Shown in pieces: positions 45,439-54,065 of a stretch of 64,000 nucleotides of DNA (its first letter is position 1; every line of letters starts with the position of its first letter). Source of the DNA: an uncultured Lachnospiraceae bacterium (GTDB taxonomy: Bacteria; Bacillota; Clostridia; Lachnospirales; Lachnospiraceae); contig CATBDC010000005.1 in assembly GCA_949502235.1 (NCBI GenBank), positions 1-64,000 on the forward strand, read 5' to 3'. The position numbers were made by a program, and so were the translations under genes. The notes below the pieces were generated by a model, which was not told the DNA's origin, did no database searches, and worked only from the letters and a program-made list of their open reading frames with translations.

Positions 45439-46005
45439 GTGACAGGTATTATCGTAGTATTTCCGAACAAGGATAATGCAGTGGGAATCCGTAACCTTCT
45501 GGTGCGGTACGGTCTGACAGTCACCGGAGTGTGCACCTCAGGAGCACAGGCGGTAAATCTTGCGGATGCATTAGAGGAAGGAATTGTAATCTGCGGCTAT
45601 AAGCTTAAGGATATGATGTATACACAGCTTCGGGAATATCTTCCGGACAGCTTCGGCCTCCTCCTGGTAGCCTCTAAAAATAAGTGGGACGGAAGCCTGC
45701 CGGAGGGAACCGTAGGGCTCCCCATGCCCATAAAGGCGCAGGATCTGATGGAAACGCTTCATATGATGCTGGAAAATATGGAGAGACGCAGGAAGAAGAG
45801 ACGCGAAGAGAAGAAAAGAAGAAACCCCAGGCAGCAGAAAATCATAGCAGATGCGAAGTCCCTTCTGATGGAAAGAAACCATATGAGCGAAGAGGAGGCT
45901 CACAGATATCTGCAGAAGAACAGCATGGACAGCGGCAGAAATATGGCAGAGACTGCTGAAATGATACTGACATATTGCGGCTATTGTGAACGGAGTGAAC
46001 AGTAA
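45439..46005 (+). CDS. ANTAR-domain response regulator (antiterminator)
   Basis: A 188-residue protein: a receiver-like domain (residues 1-115) without the full Asp pocket, a basic linker (RRRKKRREEKKRRNPRQQK), and an ANTAR RNA-binding domain (ADAKSLLMERNHMSEEEAHRYLQ). ANTAR proteins bind hairpins in leader RNA and prevent termination; the gene pairing with glnA is typical of Clostridia. GTG start behind AGGAGG. The last eight residues (GYCERSEQ) are encoded by a family A repeat, so the original C-terminus was displaced. Confidence 0.9.
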   Translation: MTGIIVVFPNKDNAVGIRNLLVRYGLTVTGVCTSGAQAVNLADALEEGIVICGYKLKDMMYTQLREYLPDSFGLLLVASKNKWDGSLPEGTVGLPMPIKAQDLMETLHMMLENMERRRKKRREEKKRRNPRQQKIIADAKSLLMERNHMSEEEAHRYLQKNSMDSGRNMAETAEMILTYCGYCERSEQ

Positions 46006-46006
46006 C
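45981..46006. repeat. Family A repeat forming the 3' end of the ANTAR gene
   Basis: CTATTGTGAAC-GGA-GTGAAC-AGTAAC; the first bases differ from the consensus (CTATT for GTTACT). The reading frame YCERSEQ-stop is that seen at 19660. Confidence 0.9.
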
Positions 46007-46040
46007 ATTGACAATGATAGAAAGGTAACAGTGAATACAG

Positions 46041-46892
46041 ATGAAATTTACAAAAATGCACGGATTGGGAAATGATTATGTTTATGTAAACTGTCTGGAG
46101 GAAAAAATAGAAAACCCTCCGGCAGCGGCGAGATTTGTAAGTGACAGGCATTTTGGCATCGGCTCGGACGGGCTGATTATGATAAATCCGTCTGACAAGG
46201 CGGATTTTGAGATGGAGATGTACAATGCAGACGGGTCAAGGAGTGAAATGTGCGGCAATGGAATCCGCTGTGTGGCAAAATATGTCTATGACTACGGGCT
46301 TACAGATAAGACAAGTATTTCCGTAGAGACGCTGGGGGGAATCAAATACCTTGAGCTGACGGTAAAAGAGGGGAATGTCCGGCTTGTGAAGGTAGATATG
46401 GGAAAGCCGGAGCTTACGGCAGAAAGGATTCCTGTTGAGACGGCCCGCCCGCTTGACAGAGTCATTGATGAACCCATTGATGTGAATGGAGAGACCTACC
46501 ATATAACAGGCGTTTCCATGGGAAATCCCCATGCGGTTGTCTTTGTGGAGGATGTGGAGGAACTGGAAATAGAAAAAATAGGGCCCTGGTTTGAAAACCA
46601 CAAAAGATTCCCCCGGAGAATTAATACGGAGTTTGTCGAGGTGCTTGACAGGAATACCGTAAAGATGCGGGTGTGGGAGCGGGGGGCAGGCGAGACAATG
46701 GCCTGCGGCACCGGTGCCTGCGCCGTGACGGCAGCCTGTATTTTAAACAGCCTGACAGAAAATCAGGTGATAGTGAGGCTGAAAGGAGGAGATCTTCAGA
46801 TAGAGTGGGACAGACAAAGGGATCGAATCTATATGACAGGGCCTGCGGTAACTGTATTTGACGGAGAGATAGATTTACCGGACGTGGACTAA
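46041..46892 (+). CDS. dapF: Diaminopimelate epimerase
   Basis: A 283-residue enzyme turning LL- into meso-diaminopimelate for lysine and peptidoglycan. Catalytic cysteines are in MCGNGIRC and ACGTGAC; start motif [14 protein letters not shown]. The ribosome site is weak (AAAGG 15 bases away). It is followed after 79 bases by dapL, giving the last two steps of the aminotransferase route. Confidence 0.96.
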   Translation: MKFTKMHGLGNDYVYVNCLEEKIENPPAAARFVSDRHFGIGSDGLIMINPSDKADFEMEMYNADGSRSEMCGNGIRCVAKYVYDYGLTDKTSISVETLGGIKYLELTVKEGNVRLVKVDMGKPELTAERIPVETARPLDRVIDEPIDVNGETYHITGVSMGNPHAVVFVEDVEELEIEKIGPWFENHKRFPRRINTEFVEVLDRNTVKMRVWERGAGETMACGTGACAVTAACILNSLTENQVIVRLKGGDLQIEWDRQRDRIYMTGPAVTVFDGEIDLPDVD

Positions 46893-46971
46893 GCGGGCTG
46901 TCTGTGAAGGAGTCGGACGTCCGCAGGTACAGGTTGTTGTTTTGCATAAATAAAAGACAGGAGAGAGAAAA

Positions 46972-48186
46972 ATGTTTAAAGTAAATGAGGATTATTTAAA
47001 ATTACCGGGAAGCTATCTGTTTTCTACGATTGGGAAAAAAGTTGCGGCTTTTCAGGCGGCGAATCCGGAAAAGAGTATTATACGGCTTGGAATCGGCGAT
47101 GTGACGCAGCCTCTGGCTCCGGCAATCATTAAGAGCCTGCACGGCGCGGTGGAGGAAATGGCCCATGCGGAAACCTTCCGCGGATATGCGCCGGATTTGG
47201 GCTATGAATTTTTAAGAAGCGCCATGGCAAAAAATGATTATCAGGATAAAGGCTGCGATATCCGGGCAGACGAGATTTTCATCTCCGATGGGGCTAAGGG
47301 AGATTCCGGAAATATTCAGGAAATCTTTGCAAGGGACAATAAAATCGCGGTCTGTGATCCGGTCTATCCGGTTTATGTAGATACAAATGTCATGGCAGGC
47401 CGTACGGGAGTCTATGACGTAGATACAGAAACCTGGAGTGACGTTATCTATATGCCCTGCACAAAGGAGACGGATTTTGCGCCGGAGCTTCCAAAAAGGA
47501 CGCCGGACATTATTTACCTGTGTTTCCCCAATAATCCCACAGGCTCTGCGATTACAAAGGCACAGCTTCAGGAATGGGTAGATTACGCCAATAAAAACGG
47601 AGCGGTCATTATCTATGACGCCGCTTATGAGGCATATATTTCTGAAGAGGATATTCCCCATACTATTTATGAATGTGAGGGGGCAAGAACATGCGCTGTC
47701 GAGCTTCGGAGCTTTTCGAAAAATGCCGGGTTTACCGGGGTGCGCCTTGGAGCTGCAGTGATTCCAAAGGATATAAAGGCAGGAGACGTGACACTTCATT
47801 CACTGTGGGCGAGGCGCCATGGAACCAAGTATAACGGAGCGCCTTATATTGTGCAGCGGGCGGGCCAGGCAGTTTATTCCGAGGCGGGAAAGAAGCAGCT
47901 AAAGGAGCAGATTGCCTATTATATGAGAAATGCCAAGGTTATCTATGAGGGATTAAAGGATGCGGGATACAATGTATCCGGAGGCGTCAACGCGCCGTAT
48001 ATCTGGCTGGAGACGCCGAAGGGGATGACCTCCTGGGAGTTCTTTGACTATCTGCTTGAGAAAGCAAATGTTGTGGGAACGCCCGGCTCTGGGTTCGGGC
48101 CGAACGGAGAGGGATACTTCCGGCTGACGGCGTTCGGCTCCTATGAAAATACGGCGGCGGCTATCGAGAGGATCAAAAGGATATAG
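46972..48186 (+). CDS. dapL: LL-diaminopimelate aminotransferase
   Basis: A 404-residue class I/II PLP aminotransferase making LL-diaminopimelate directly from tetrahydrodipicolinate. Typical start FKVNEDYLKLPGSYLFSTIGKKV; PLP lysine in RSFSKNAGFTGVRLG; FPNNPTG and YDAAYEAYI contact the cofactor. Its presence means the succinyl or acetyl DAP branch is not required. A composite repeat begins four bases after the stop. Confidence 0.96.
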   Translation: MFKVNEDYLKLPGSYLFSTIGKKVAAFQAANPEKSIIRLGIGDVTQPLAPAIIKSLHGAVEEMAHAETFRGYAPDLGYEFLRSAMAKNDYQDKGCDIRADEIFISDGAKGDSGNIQEIFARDNKIAVCDPVYPVYVDTNVMAGRTGVYDVDTETWSDVIYMPCTKETDFAPELPKRTPDIIYLCFPNNPTGSAITKAQLQEWVDYANKNGAVIIYDAAYEAYISEEDIPHTIYECEGARTCAVELRSFSKNAGFTGVRLGAAVIPKDIKAGDVTLHSLWARRHGTKYNGAPYIVQRAGQAVYSEAGKKQLKEQIAYYMRNAKVIYEGLKDAGYNVSGGVNAPYIWLETPKGMTSWEFFDYLLEKANVVGTPGSGFGPNGEGYFRLTAFGSYENTAAAIERIKRI

Positions 48187-48189
48187 CGC

Positions 48190-48322
48190 TTACTGTTCAC
48201 TCCGTTCACAGTAACCTTCGCAAATCCATTTAAAATTCGCTTCGCGAATGGGATTTGCTCACACCTGAATCACTTTCTTACGTACTTTGCAGTGAATGCA
48301 AAGTACTGTGTGAACAGTAACC
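48190..48322. repeat. Composite family A repeat, copy 2
   Basis: Bounded by GTTACTGTTCAC-like and GTGAACAGTAAC ends. Inside are CAAATCC..GGATTTG with ATTCGC-ttc-GCGAAT nested, and GTACTTTGCA-gtgaa-TGCAAAGTAC. In copies 1 and 3 that last hairpin reads GTCTGCGCA/TGCGCAGAC instead: different bases, same pairing. It fills the gap between dapL and the convergent ROK regulator and may end both transcripts. Confidence 0.88.
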
Positions 48323-49456
48323 TCAAATCTCATCATTTAAAAACGCATGTATATAGGTCAGGGCTGCGCCAATGGAGATATTATGCCGGGGCATTTTGCT
48401 TAGCATAAGGAAATCTGGTGCCTCGGTAAAAGGCGTCAGCTCTGCGATTTTTTCATAAAGGAATGAAAGATCCTCTTCACACAGATAGGGAGCCAGGTGT
48501 CCTCCCAGTATAAAATCTGTGTCATAAATCAGATGGAGAAGATTAATTGCCCTGGCCAGATTTGTAAGAAAAACCTTCCAGCGCTCTGAAAAAGAAGGCT
48601 CGTTTTTACGGACTTTTTCAAAAAAGCTGTCCAGGCTTTCCCCCTCCTTAAGGAGCACATGCAAAGAGCAGAGGGTTTCCAGGCAGCCATGTCTGCCGCA
48701 GTAGCAGAGTGCCCCCCCTCTTGGTTCTACTTGGATATGTTCTATGGTAGAGCTATGGCCGTGCTTTCCCACCAGAATCCTTCCTTTGGAGATGATGGCT
48801 GCTCCCAGATGCTTGCTTAAAGAGATATAAAAGGCATCCGTAAGTCCCGGCGACACCCATATTTCAGAAAAAGCCGCACAGTACGCATCGTGGATGAAGG
48901 TACAGGGATAGGGAAGATAGCGGGTAAATTCTTCGATAGAAAGCCCTGTGCAGTCTAAAATCCTGCCGTACAGCATGCTTCTGGCATCCGGTGAGACAAG
49001 GCCCTGCATGGCAAACCCAAGACCAAGGAGCTGTTCATCAGTGATACCAAGAGTACTTTTAAATTCAAGTATTTTGTCACAGACGGTTTTAAAATAAGAT
49101 TCTTTATATTCATAGATGATATCGCATATCGTGCGTCCCAGGCTTTTGCCATACAGATCTACCGCAACTATTTTTGCTTCTTTTTTTACAATCTCCACAC
49201 CGATACTGACACGATAATCAGCAACAATAGAATAAGCAGAGGCTTTTCTTCCCACAAATTCTGTATTGATAAGCCCGCTTTTTGCAATTAGGCCCTCCTT
49301 TTCCATGGATGCCAGGTTGGTTGTGACAGTCGGCCGGCTTAGACGCAGATCGTAGGAAATATCCTGTTGGGAGACACTTTTATTTTTATAAATATAATGA
49401 TATATCAGACTGCGGTTATTTTGCTTAATCTGATTAGGTGTTATACTCTTTTCCAT
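48323..49456 (-). CDS. ROK-family (NagC/XylR-type) transcriptional repressor
   Basis: A 377-residue protein: winged helix at residues 10-75 (DISYDLRLSRPTVTTNLASMEKEGLI) and a ROK sugar-kinase-like domain with the zinc motif CYCGRHGCLETL. The catalytic region is degraded as in regulators. Divergent from the polyol/sugar operon at 49956. TTTATCAAA lies just after the -10 box of both promoters, a likely operator pair. Confidence 0.9.
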   Translation of the reverse strand: MEKSITPNQIKQNNRSLIYHYIYKNKSVSQQDISYDLRLSRPTVTTNLASMEKEGLIAKSGLINTEFVGRKASAYSIVADYRVSIGVEIVKKEAKIVAVDLYGKSLGRTICDIIYEYKESYFKTVCDKILEFKSTLGITDEQLLGLGFAMQGLVSPDARSMLYGRILDCTGLSIEEFTRYLPYPCTFIHDAYCAAFSEIWVSPGLTDAFYISLSKHLGAAIISKGRILVGKHGHSSTIEHIQVEPRGGALCYCGRHGCLETLCSLHVLLKEGESLDSFFEKVRKNEPSFSERWKVFLTNLARAINLLHLIYDTDFILGGHLAPYLCEEDLSFLYEKIAELTPFTEAPDFLMLSKMPRHNISIGAALTYIHAFLNDEI

Positions 49457-49483
49457 ACATGTATTCCTTAATTGGTAAAATGG

Positions 49484-49503
49484 TTTATCAAAATAGTATT
49501 ATA
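49484..49503 (-). promoter_or_regulatory. ROK regulator -10 region with candidate operator
   Basis: On the minus strand TATAAT ends at 49498 and is followed at once by a sequence containing TTTGATAAA (49492-49484 region). Its complement TTTATCAAA is also beside the operon promoter at 49910. The -35 box is weak. This suggests autorepression. Confidence 0.5.
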
Positions 49504-49512
49504 ACATGAATG

Positions 49513-49541
49513 TTGTAAAAACAAAAGAAGAATGATACAAT
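49513..49541 (+). promoter_or_regulatory. Promoter of a short 5' transcript
   Basis: TTGTAA, 17 bases, TACAAT. It would start near 49548 and run to the terminator at 49671, some 125 bases. That transcript includes AGAGGAAG and an ATG at 49583 (MKTKAFKAGRTAPFFLS), whose frame runs through the hairpin, so it is either a small RNA or a leader peptide. Coding is unproven. Confidence 0.4.
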
Positions 49542-49638
49542 AAACCAAAAAAATTAAGAGGTAAAAGAGAGGAAGTGTTTTGATGAAAACAAAAGCGTTT
49601 AAGGCCGGTAGAACTGCTCCTTTCTTCCTGTCCCCGAC

Positions 49639-49671
49639 AAAAAACCAGCTGTATTTATCAGCTGGTTTTTT
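49639..49671 (+). terminator. Intrinsic terminator in the ROK/SDR intergenic region
   Basis: AAAAAACCAGCTG pairs with CAGCTGGTTTTTT over a seven-base loop. It ends the short upstream transcript and can work on both strands. The stretch 49672-49869 after it is A/T rich with no gene. Confidence 0.85.
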
Positions 49672-49869
49672 GTGTGTTTTATACAAAAGTGAGCCGGGAA
49701 TTTTGATAATACTGACGAATAGAAGACTCCAGGACAAATGTACATTGACAAAATATAGAAATTGATATATGATAAGAAACATAATAAAAGTATTTAATTA
49801 AGTGTTAAAAAAAGAAATAATGTGCACTTTGTATAAATTTAGATAAAAAAACTTGTGAATTATTACATG

Positions 49870-49918
49870 TTGACTTATTTTCTCAAATATAATATTATGC
49901 AATTACAATTTGATAAAT
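49870..49918 (+). promoter_or_regulatory. Promoter and candidate ROK operator of the polyol/sugar operon
   Basis: TTGACT, 17 bases, TATTAT (49893-49898). TTTGATAAA follows at 49909-49917, over the expected transcription start, the same nonamer (inverted) as in the regulator promoter. Confidence 0.6.
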
Positions 49919-49955
49919 CATTTTACAAAATAAAATTTATAAAAAGGAGAGCATT

Positions 49956-50732
49956 ATGGGAATTATTGAAAAAATGAAATTGGACGGGAAAAAAGGTTTT
50001 GTAACAGGAGCTGCAAGAGGAATCGGTAAAAGTACGGCTACCGCATTTGCTGAAGCAGGAGCGGATGTGGCGATTGTGGATCTGGACTTCGAGGAGGCAA
50101 AAAAGACTGCCGCAGAGCTGGCAGAAAAAACAGGCAGAAAGGTCATTGCCATTAAGACAGACTGCACGGATCCAGAGCAGGTAGATGCTATGGTTATTCA
50201 GGTAGTCAGCGAGCTCGGGGGACTTAATTTTTGCCACAATAATGCAGGAATCTGCATCAACGCTCCGGCAGAGGAGATGACCTATGCACAGTGGAGCAAG
50301 GTAATTAATATCAATCTGAATGGAATCTTCCTGACTGACATTGCGGCAGGAAAGTACATGCTGGAGCATGGCGGCGGTTCTATCATTAATACAGCTTCCA
50401 TGTCAGCACATATTGTCAACGTACCGCAGCCGCAGTGCGCTTACAACGCTTCGAAAGCAGGCGTTATCCAGCTGACAAAATCCCTTGCCATTGAGTGGGC
50501 AAAAAGAGGGGTGCGCGTGAACAGCATAAGCCCGGGATATATCGGAACAGAGCTGACTCTCAACTCTCCCACACTCATACCTCTCATTGAAAAATGGAAT
50601 GAGATGGCTCCTCTCGGGAGAATGGGAAAGCCAGAGGAACTGGAGGCAATCTGCGTATACCTGGCAGGAGACACGAGTTCATTCACAACAGGAGCTGATT
50701 TCATCATAGACGGAGCATTTACCTGCTTCTAA
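49956..50732 (+). CDS. SDR-family polyol/sugar dehydrogenase
   Basis: A 258-residue short-chain dehydrogenase. Cofactor motif VTGAARGIGKS with VDLD at the second strand (NAD preference), NNAG at residue 90, catalytic YNASK and Ser in NTASMSA, and SPGYIGT. It looks like D-arabinitol/sorbitol-type dehydrogenases oxidising a polyol or ketose. It leads the operon regulated by the ROK repressor. Confidence 0.88.
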   Translation: MGIIEKMKLDGKKGFVTGAARGIGKSTATAFAEAGADVAIVDLDFEEAKKTAAELAEKTGRKVIAIKTDCTDPEQVDAMVIQVVSELGGLNFCHNNAGICINAPAEEMTYAQWSKVININLNGIFLTDIAAGKYMLEHGGGSIINTASMSAHIVNVPQPQCAYNASKAGVIQLTKSLAIEWAKRGVRVNSISPGYIGTELTLNSPTLIPLIEKWNEMAPLGRMGKPEELEAICVYLAGDTSSFTTGADFIIDGAFTCF

Positions 50733-50809
50733 GGAAAGATACACAGTCGAAATGCGCAGAAGGTTACTACAAATTTGAAGTAAACAACAGGCCGGAAAGT
50801 GAGGAAAAC

Positions 50810-52405
50810 ATGGAGAAAAGAGAAGCAATCATAAGCGGTAAGACGGCTCTTGGAATCGAGCTGGGCTCCACCAGAATCAAAGCGGTACTCATTGATTTCA
50901 GGGGGCAGGTTCTTGCAGTAGGGATTCATGACTGGGAGAATTCTTTCATTGATAATATCTGGACCTACAGTCTGGAAGATATACATACAGGGGTGAAGAG
51001 CTGCTACAGTTCTTTGAGAAATGCCGTAAAGGAGAAATATGGCGTTGTCCTGGAAACCGTGGGAGCCATGGGCGTAAGCGCCATGATGCATGGTTATATG
51101 GCGTTGGATAAGGACGGAAACCAGATTGCACCGTTCCAGACATGGAGAAATACAAATACCCAGCAGGCGGCGGATGAGCTGACGGAGCTGTTTGATTTTA
51201 ACATACCGCTCCGCTGGAGCGTGGCTCATCTGTATCAGAGGATTCTGGATAAAGAGGAGCATGTAAAGGATCTGGATTATGTAGGTACCTTAAGCGCTTA
51301 TATCCACTGGAAGCTGACAGGAGAGAAGGTAATCGGTGTCGGCGATGCGTCAGGAATGTTTCCAATTGATTCCGATATTTGCGGCTATGATGCATCCATG
51401 GTTGATAAATTTGATAAACTCATAGAGCCCTACGGGTATTCATGGAAGATAAGGGATATCTTCCCGAAGGTTCTTGCAGCCGGAGAAAATGCCGGTGTGC
51501 TGACAGAGGAGGGAGCCGCGTTTCTGGGCGCATCAGGCAGCCTGAAAGCAGGAATTCCTCTCTGTCCGCCGGAAGGAGATGCAGGCACCGGCATGACGGC
51601 AACTAATTCAGTTGCTCCCCGTACGGGAAATGTTTCCGCAGGTACGAGTACATTTGCCATGATTGTACTGGAGAAACAGCTCAGTAAAGTGTACCGGGAA
51701 ATCGATATGGTTACGACTCCAACCGGATTTCCATGTGCCATGTCCCATGCAAATAACGGAACCTCAGATTTAAATGCATGGGTAGGCATATTTGGAGAAT
51801 TTGCGGGGCTGATGGGAATAAAGGCAGATACAGGGGAGCTGTTTGGGAAGCTTTATACCGAGTCTCTAAAGGGAGATGCGGACTGTGGAGGCCTTCTGGC
51901 CTACGGCTATTATTCCGGGGAAAATATTACCATGCTGAATGAAGGGCGGCTTGCATTTTTACGTACTGCCGAGAGCAGATTTAACCTTGCAAACTTCATG
52001 AGGGTCCACCTGTATACGTCCCTTGGCGCAGTGAAGCTGGGGCTGGATATTCTGATGGAGGATGAGAAGGTCAAGGTGGAGCGTATCATGGGCCACGGCG
52101 GGTTTTTCAAGACAAAAGGAGTAGGGCAGAGATACCTGGCGGCGGCAGTTAACGCTCCGGTTACTGTGATGGATACGGCAAGCGAAGGCGGTGCATGGGG
52201 AATTGCGCTGCTGGCAGCATATCTGGCAGATAAAAGACCAGGGGAAAGACTGGAGGATTATCTCAACAACAGGATTTTTAAGGAACTGTCCGGAGAAACG
52301 ATAATGCCTGACGAAAAAGACACAGAAGGTTTTGGGCTCTTTATGGAACGTTATAAAGCAGGACTTGAAATTGAAAAATCTGCAATTGATGTTATGGGCT
52401 GGTAG
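50810..52405 (+). CDS. FGGY-family carbohydrate kinase
   Basis: A 531-residue kinase of the xylulokinase/gluconokinase superfamily: phosphate loop LGIELGSTRIKAVLID, DASGMFPID, and adenosine-site GHGGFFKTKGVGQRYLAAAV. The best substrate guess is a ketose (xylulose, fructose or similar) made by the dehydrogenases of this operon. It belongs to an FGGY branch common in Lachnospiraceae whose substrate I cannot fix. Confidence 0.87.
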   Translation: MEKREAIISGKTALGIELGSTRIKAVLIDFRGQVLAVGIHDWENSFIDNIWTYSLEDIHTGVKSCYSSLRNAVKEKYGVVLETVGAMGVSAMMHGYMALDKDGNQIAPFQTWRNTNTQQAADELTELFDFNIPLRWSVAHLYQRILDKEEHVKDLDYVGTLSAYIHWKLTGEKVIGVGDASGMFPIDSDICGYDASMVDKFDKLIEPYGYSWKIRDIFPKVLAAGENAGVLTEEGAAFLGASGSLKAGIPLCPPEGDAGTGMTATNSVAPRTGNVSAGTSTFAMIVLEKQLSKVYREIDMVTTPTGFPCAMSHANNGTSDLNAWVGIFGEFAGLMGIKADTGELFGKLYTESLKGDADCGGLLAYGYYSGENITMLNEGRLAFLRTAESRFNLANFMRVHLYTSLGAVKLGLDILMEDEKVKVERIMGHGGFFKTKGVGQRYLAAAVNAPVTVMDTASEGGAWGIALLAAYLADKRPGERLEDYLNNRIFKELSGETIMPDEKDTEGFGLFMERYKAGLEIEKSAIDVMGW

Positions 52406-52410
52406 ATGCT

Positions 52411-53055
52411 ATGAAGTGTAAGGGCGCTATTTTTGATATGGACGGGGTACTTTTTGATACGGAGAAGCTCTATCAGGATATATGGCAGGAGATAGCAAAA
52501 GAACATAAGGTAGAGCTGGACAGCGGATTTGTAAAAGAAATATCCGGAACCAGCGGGAGAAAGATGCTTCAGGTGATCGAAAGGTACTACCAGGTCTCTG
52601 ACGGGAACCCTATTGTAGATGCATGTATGAGCCGGATGAGAAATAAACTCTCCGAGAGTGTTCCGGTTAAAGAGGGCGTGTTTGATATCCTGCGGTTTTT
52701 AAAGGAAAAGGGCGTTCGGACGGCGGTTGCCAGCAGTACTGACCGTCAGCGGATAGAACAAAACCTGCGGATGTCAGGAATCCGGGATTATTTTATGGAA
52801 ATTGTCAGCGGGCAGGAGGTTAAAAACGGAAAGCCGGCGCCGGATATTTATCTGTGTGCGGCCGAAAGGATTGGCTGCCGCGCGGAAGAATGCTTTGCAT
52901 TTGAAGACAGTGAAAATGGGGTGCGTTCAGCGTATGCCGCGGGGTGTGTCACGATCATGATACCGGATCTGATAGAACCGGAGGACGGGATCCGTTGTTT
53001 CAGGATATGTGGGAATTTAAAGGAAGTACAAAAAGAAATAAAAAATATGGTATAA
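52411..53055 (+). CDS. HAD-family sugar phosphatase/beta-phosphoglucomutase-like
   Basis: A 214-residue HAD hydrolase subfamily IA: nucleophile FDMDGVLFDTE, AVASSTDR, NGKPAPDIYL and FEDSENGVRSA. This group includes sugar phosphatases and beta-phosphoglucomutase. In this operon it may remove or move phosphate on a sugar phosphate made by the FGGY kinase. It lies five bases after that gene. Confidence 0.85.
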   Translation: MKCKGAIFDMDGVLFDTEKLYQDIWQEIAKEHKVELDSGFVKEISGTSGRKMLQVIERYYQVSDGNPIVDACMSRMRNKLSESVPVKEGVFDILRFLKEKGVRTAVASSTDRQRIEQNLRMSGIRDYFMEIVSGQEVKNGKPAPDIYLCAAERIGCRAEECFAFEDSENGVRSAYAAGCVTIMIPDLIEPEDGIRCFRICGNLKEVQKEIKNMV

Positions 53056-53070
53056 AAGGAGGAAAATCTA

Positions 53071-54057
53071 ATGAAGAAAAGGATGTTAGCAGTGATTTTA
53101 AGTATTATGATGGTCGCTGCTATGCTGGCCGGGTGTAATGCCGGCAGCCGCTCTGGAGGGGAGGATTCCCACAAGGTGGGGATCACGATTCAAAATTTGT
53201 CCAACGCCTACTGGGCAGGAGTTATGGGCAAGCTTGGCGGGCTGCTTGATGAGAAGGGCTGGGATTACACCATTGTTGACTGCAAGGATAATTCCGGTAC
53301 CCAGATAAGCCAGATTGAAAATTTTATGATATCAGGGTGTGACCTGATCATGGTCCATGCTTCTGATGCAGTAGCCGTTGAGGGGGTCTGTAAGGAAGCC
53401 ATGGAGAGGGGAATTAAGGTTATGTGCTGGGATGACCCTATGGAGAATACTACAGCCAACTGGGTTCTGGACAACAAGGTGCTGGGAGAAGAAATCGGAA
53501 AAACGGCGGCAGAATTTATCAATGAGCACTTTACCCCGGAGAATAAGGCCCAGGTTACGGTCATCGGATATCCTTCCACAAAGGTGTTAAAGGACAGGGC
53601 GGACGGTATAAAAGAAGGCCTTGAGGCAAACTGCGAGGACAATTATGAGATCATTGCAGAGGTGGATGGACTGGAGGCTCCGGAGGCGCAGACGAATGTA
53701 GAATCTGTCATGTCGGCACACCCGGATGCGAACGTGTTCGTAGGGGTCTGCGCAGGTGCTATGATCGGCTCTAATGAGGCGCTTCTGGCGGAATTCGGAA
53801 GAGGAAATATCCCGGATTACTATGGCATTATTACTACTGACGTGACACAGCAGCAGTTAGACTCCCTGAAGGCTGACGGCGAGGCAGTCCGGGCGATTGT
53901 AGGATTTGAGGGTTCCAACCTGGATACGGCAAAGGCCTGTGTCGAAATGTTCGAACGGATCCTGTCAGGGGAGGATTTTAAGTCAGACAGGAATGTCATA
54001 CGTGAGATTGGACCGATTACCCGTGACAATATAGATGAAATTTTAGAAGGGATGTAA
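53071..54057 (+). CDS. Ribose-type (CUT2) sugar-binding lipoprotein
   Basis: A 328-residue binding protein. Signal MKKRMLAVILSIMMVAAMLAGC with lipobox Cys 22, then a periplasmic-binding fold like RbsB (VGITIQNLSNAYWAG, DLIMVHASDAVAVEGVC). Behind AGGAGG-like GGAGGA. It gives specificity to the importer whose ATPase and permease follow. Confidence 0.9.
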   Translation: MKKRMLAVILSIMMVAAMLAGCNAGSRSGGEDSHKVGITIQNLSNAYWAGVMGKLGGLLDEKGWDYTIVDCKDNSGTQISQIENFMISGCDLIMVHASDAVAVEGVCKEAMERGIKVMCWDDPMENTTANWVLDNKVLGEEIGKTAAEFINEHFTPENKAQVTVIGYPSTKVLKDRADGIKEGLEANCEDNYEIIAEVDGLEAPEAQTNVESVMSAHPDANVFVGVCAGAMIGSNEALLAEFGRGNIPDYYGIITTDVTQQQLDSLKADGEAVRAIVGFEGSNLDTAKACVEMFERILSGEDFKSDRNVIREIGPITRDNIDEILEGM

Positions 54058-54065
54058 GAGCCGGT

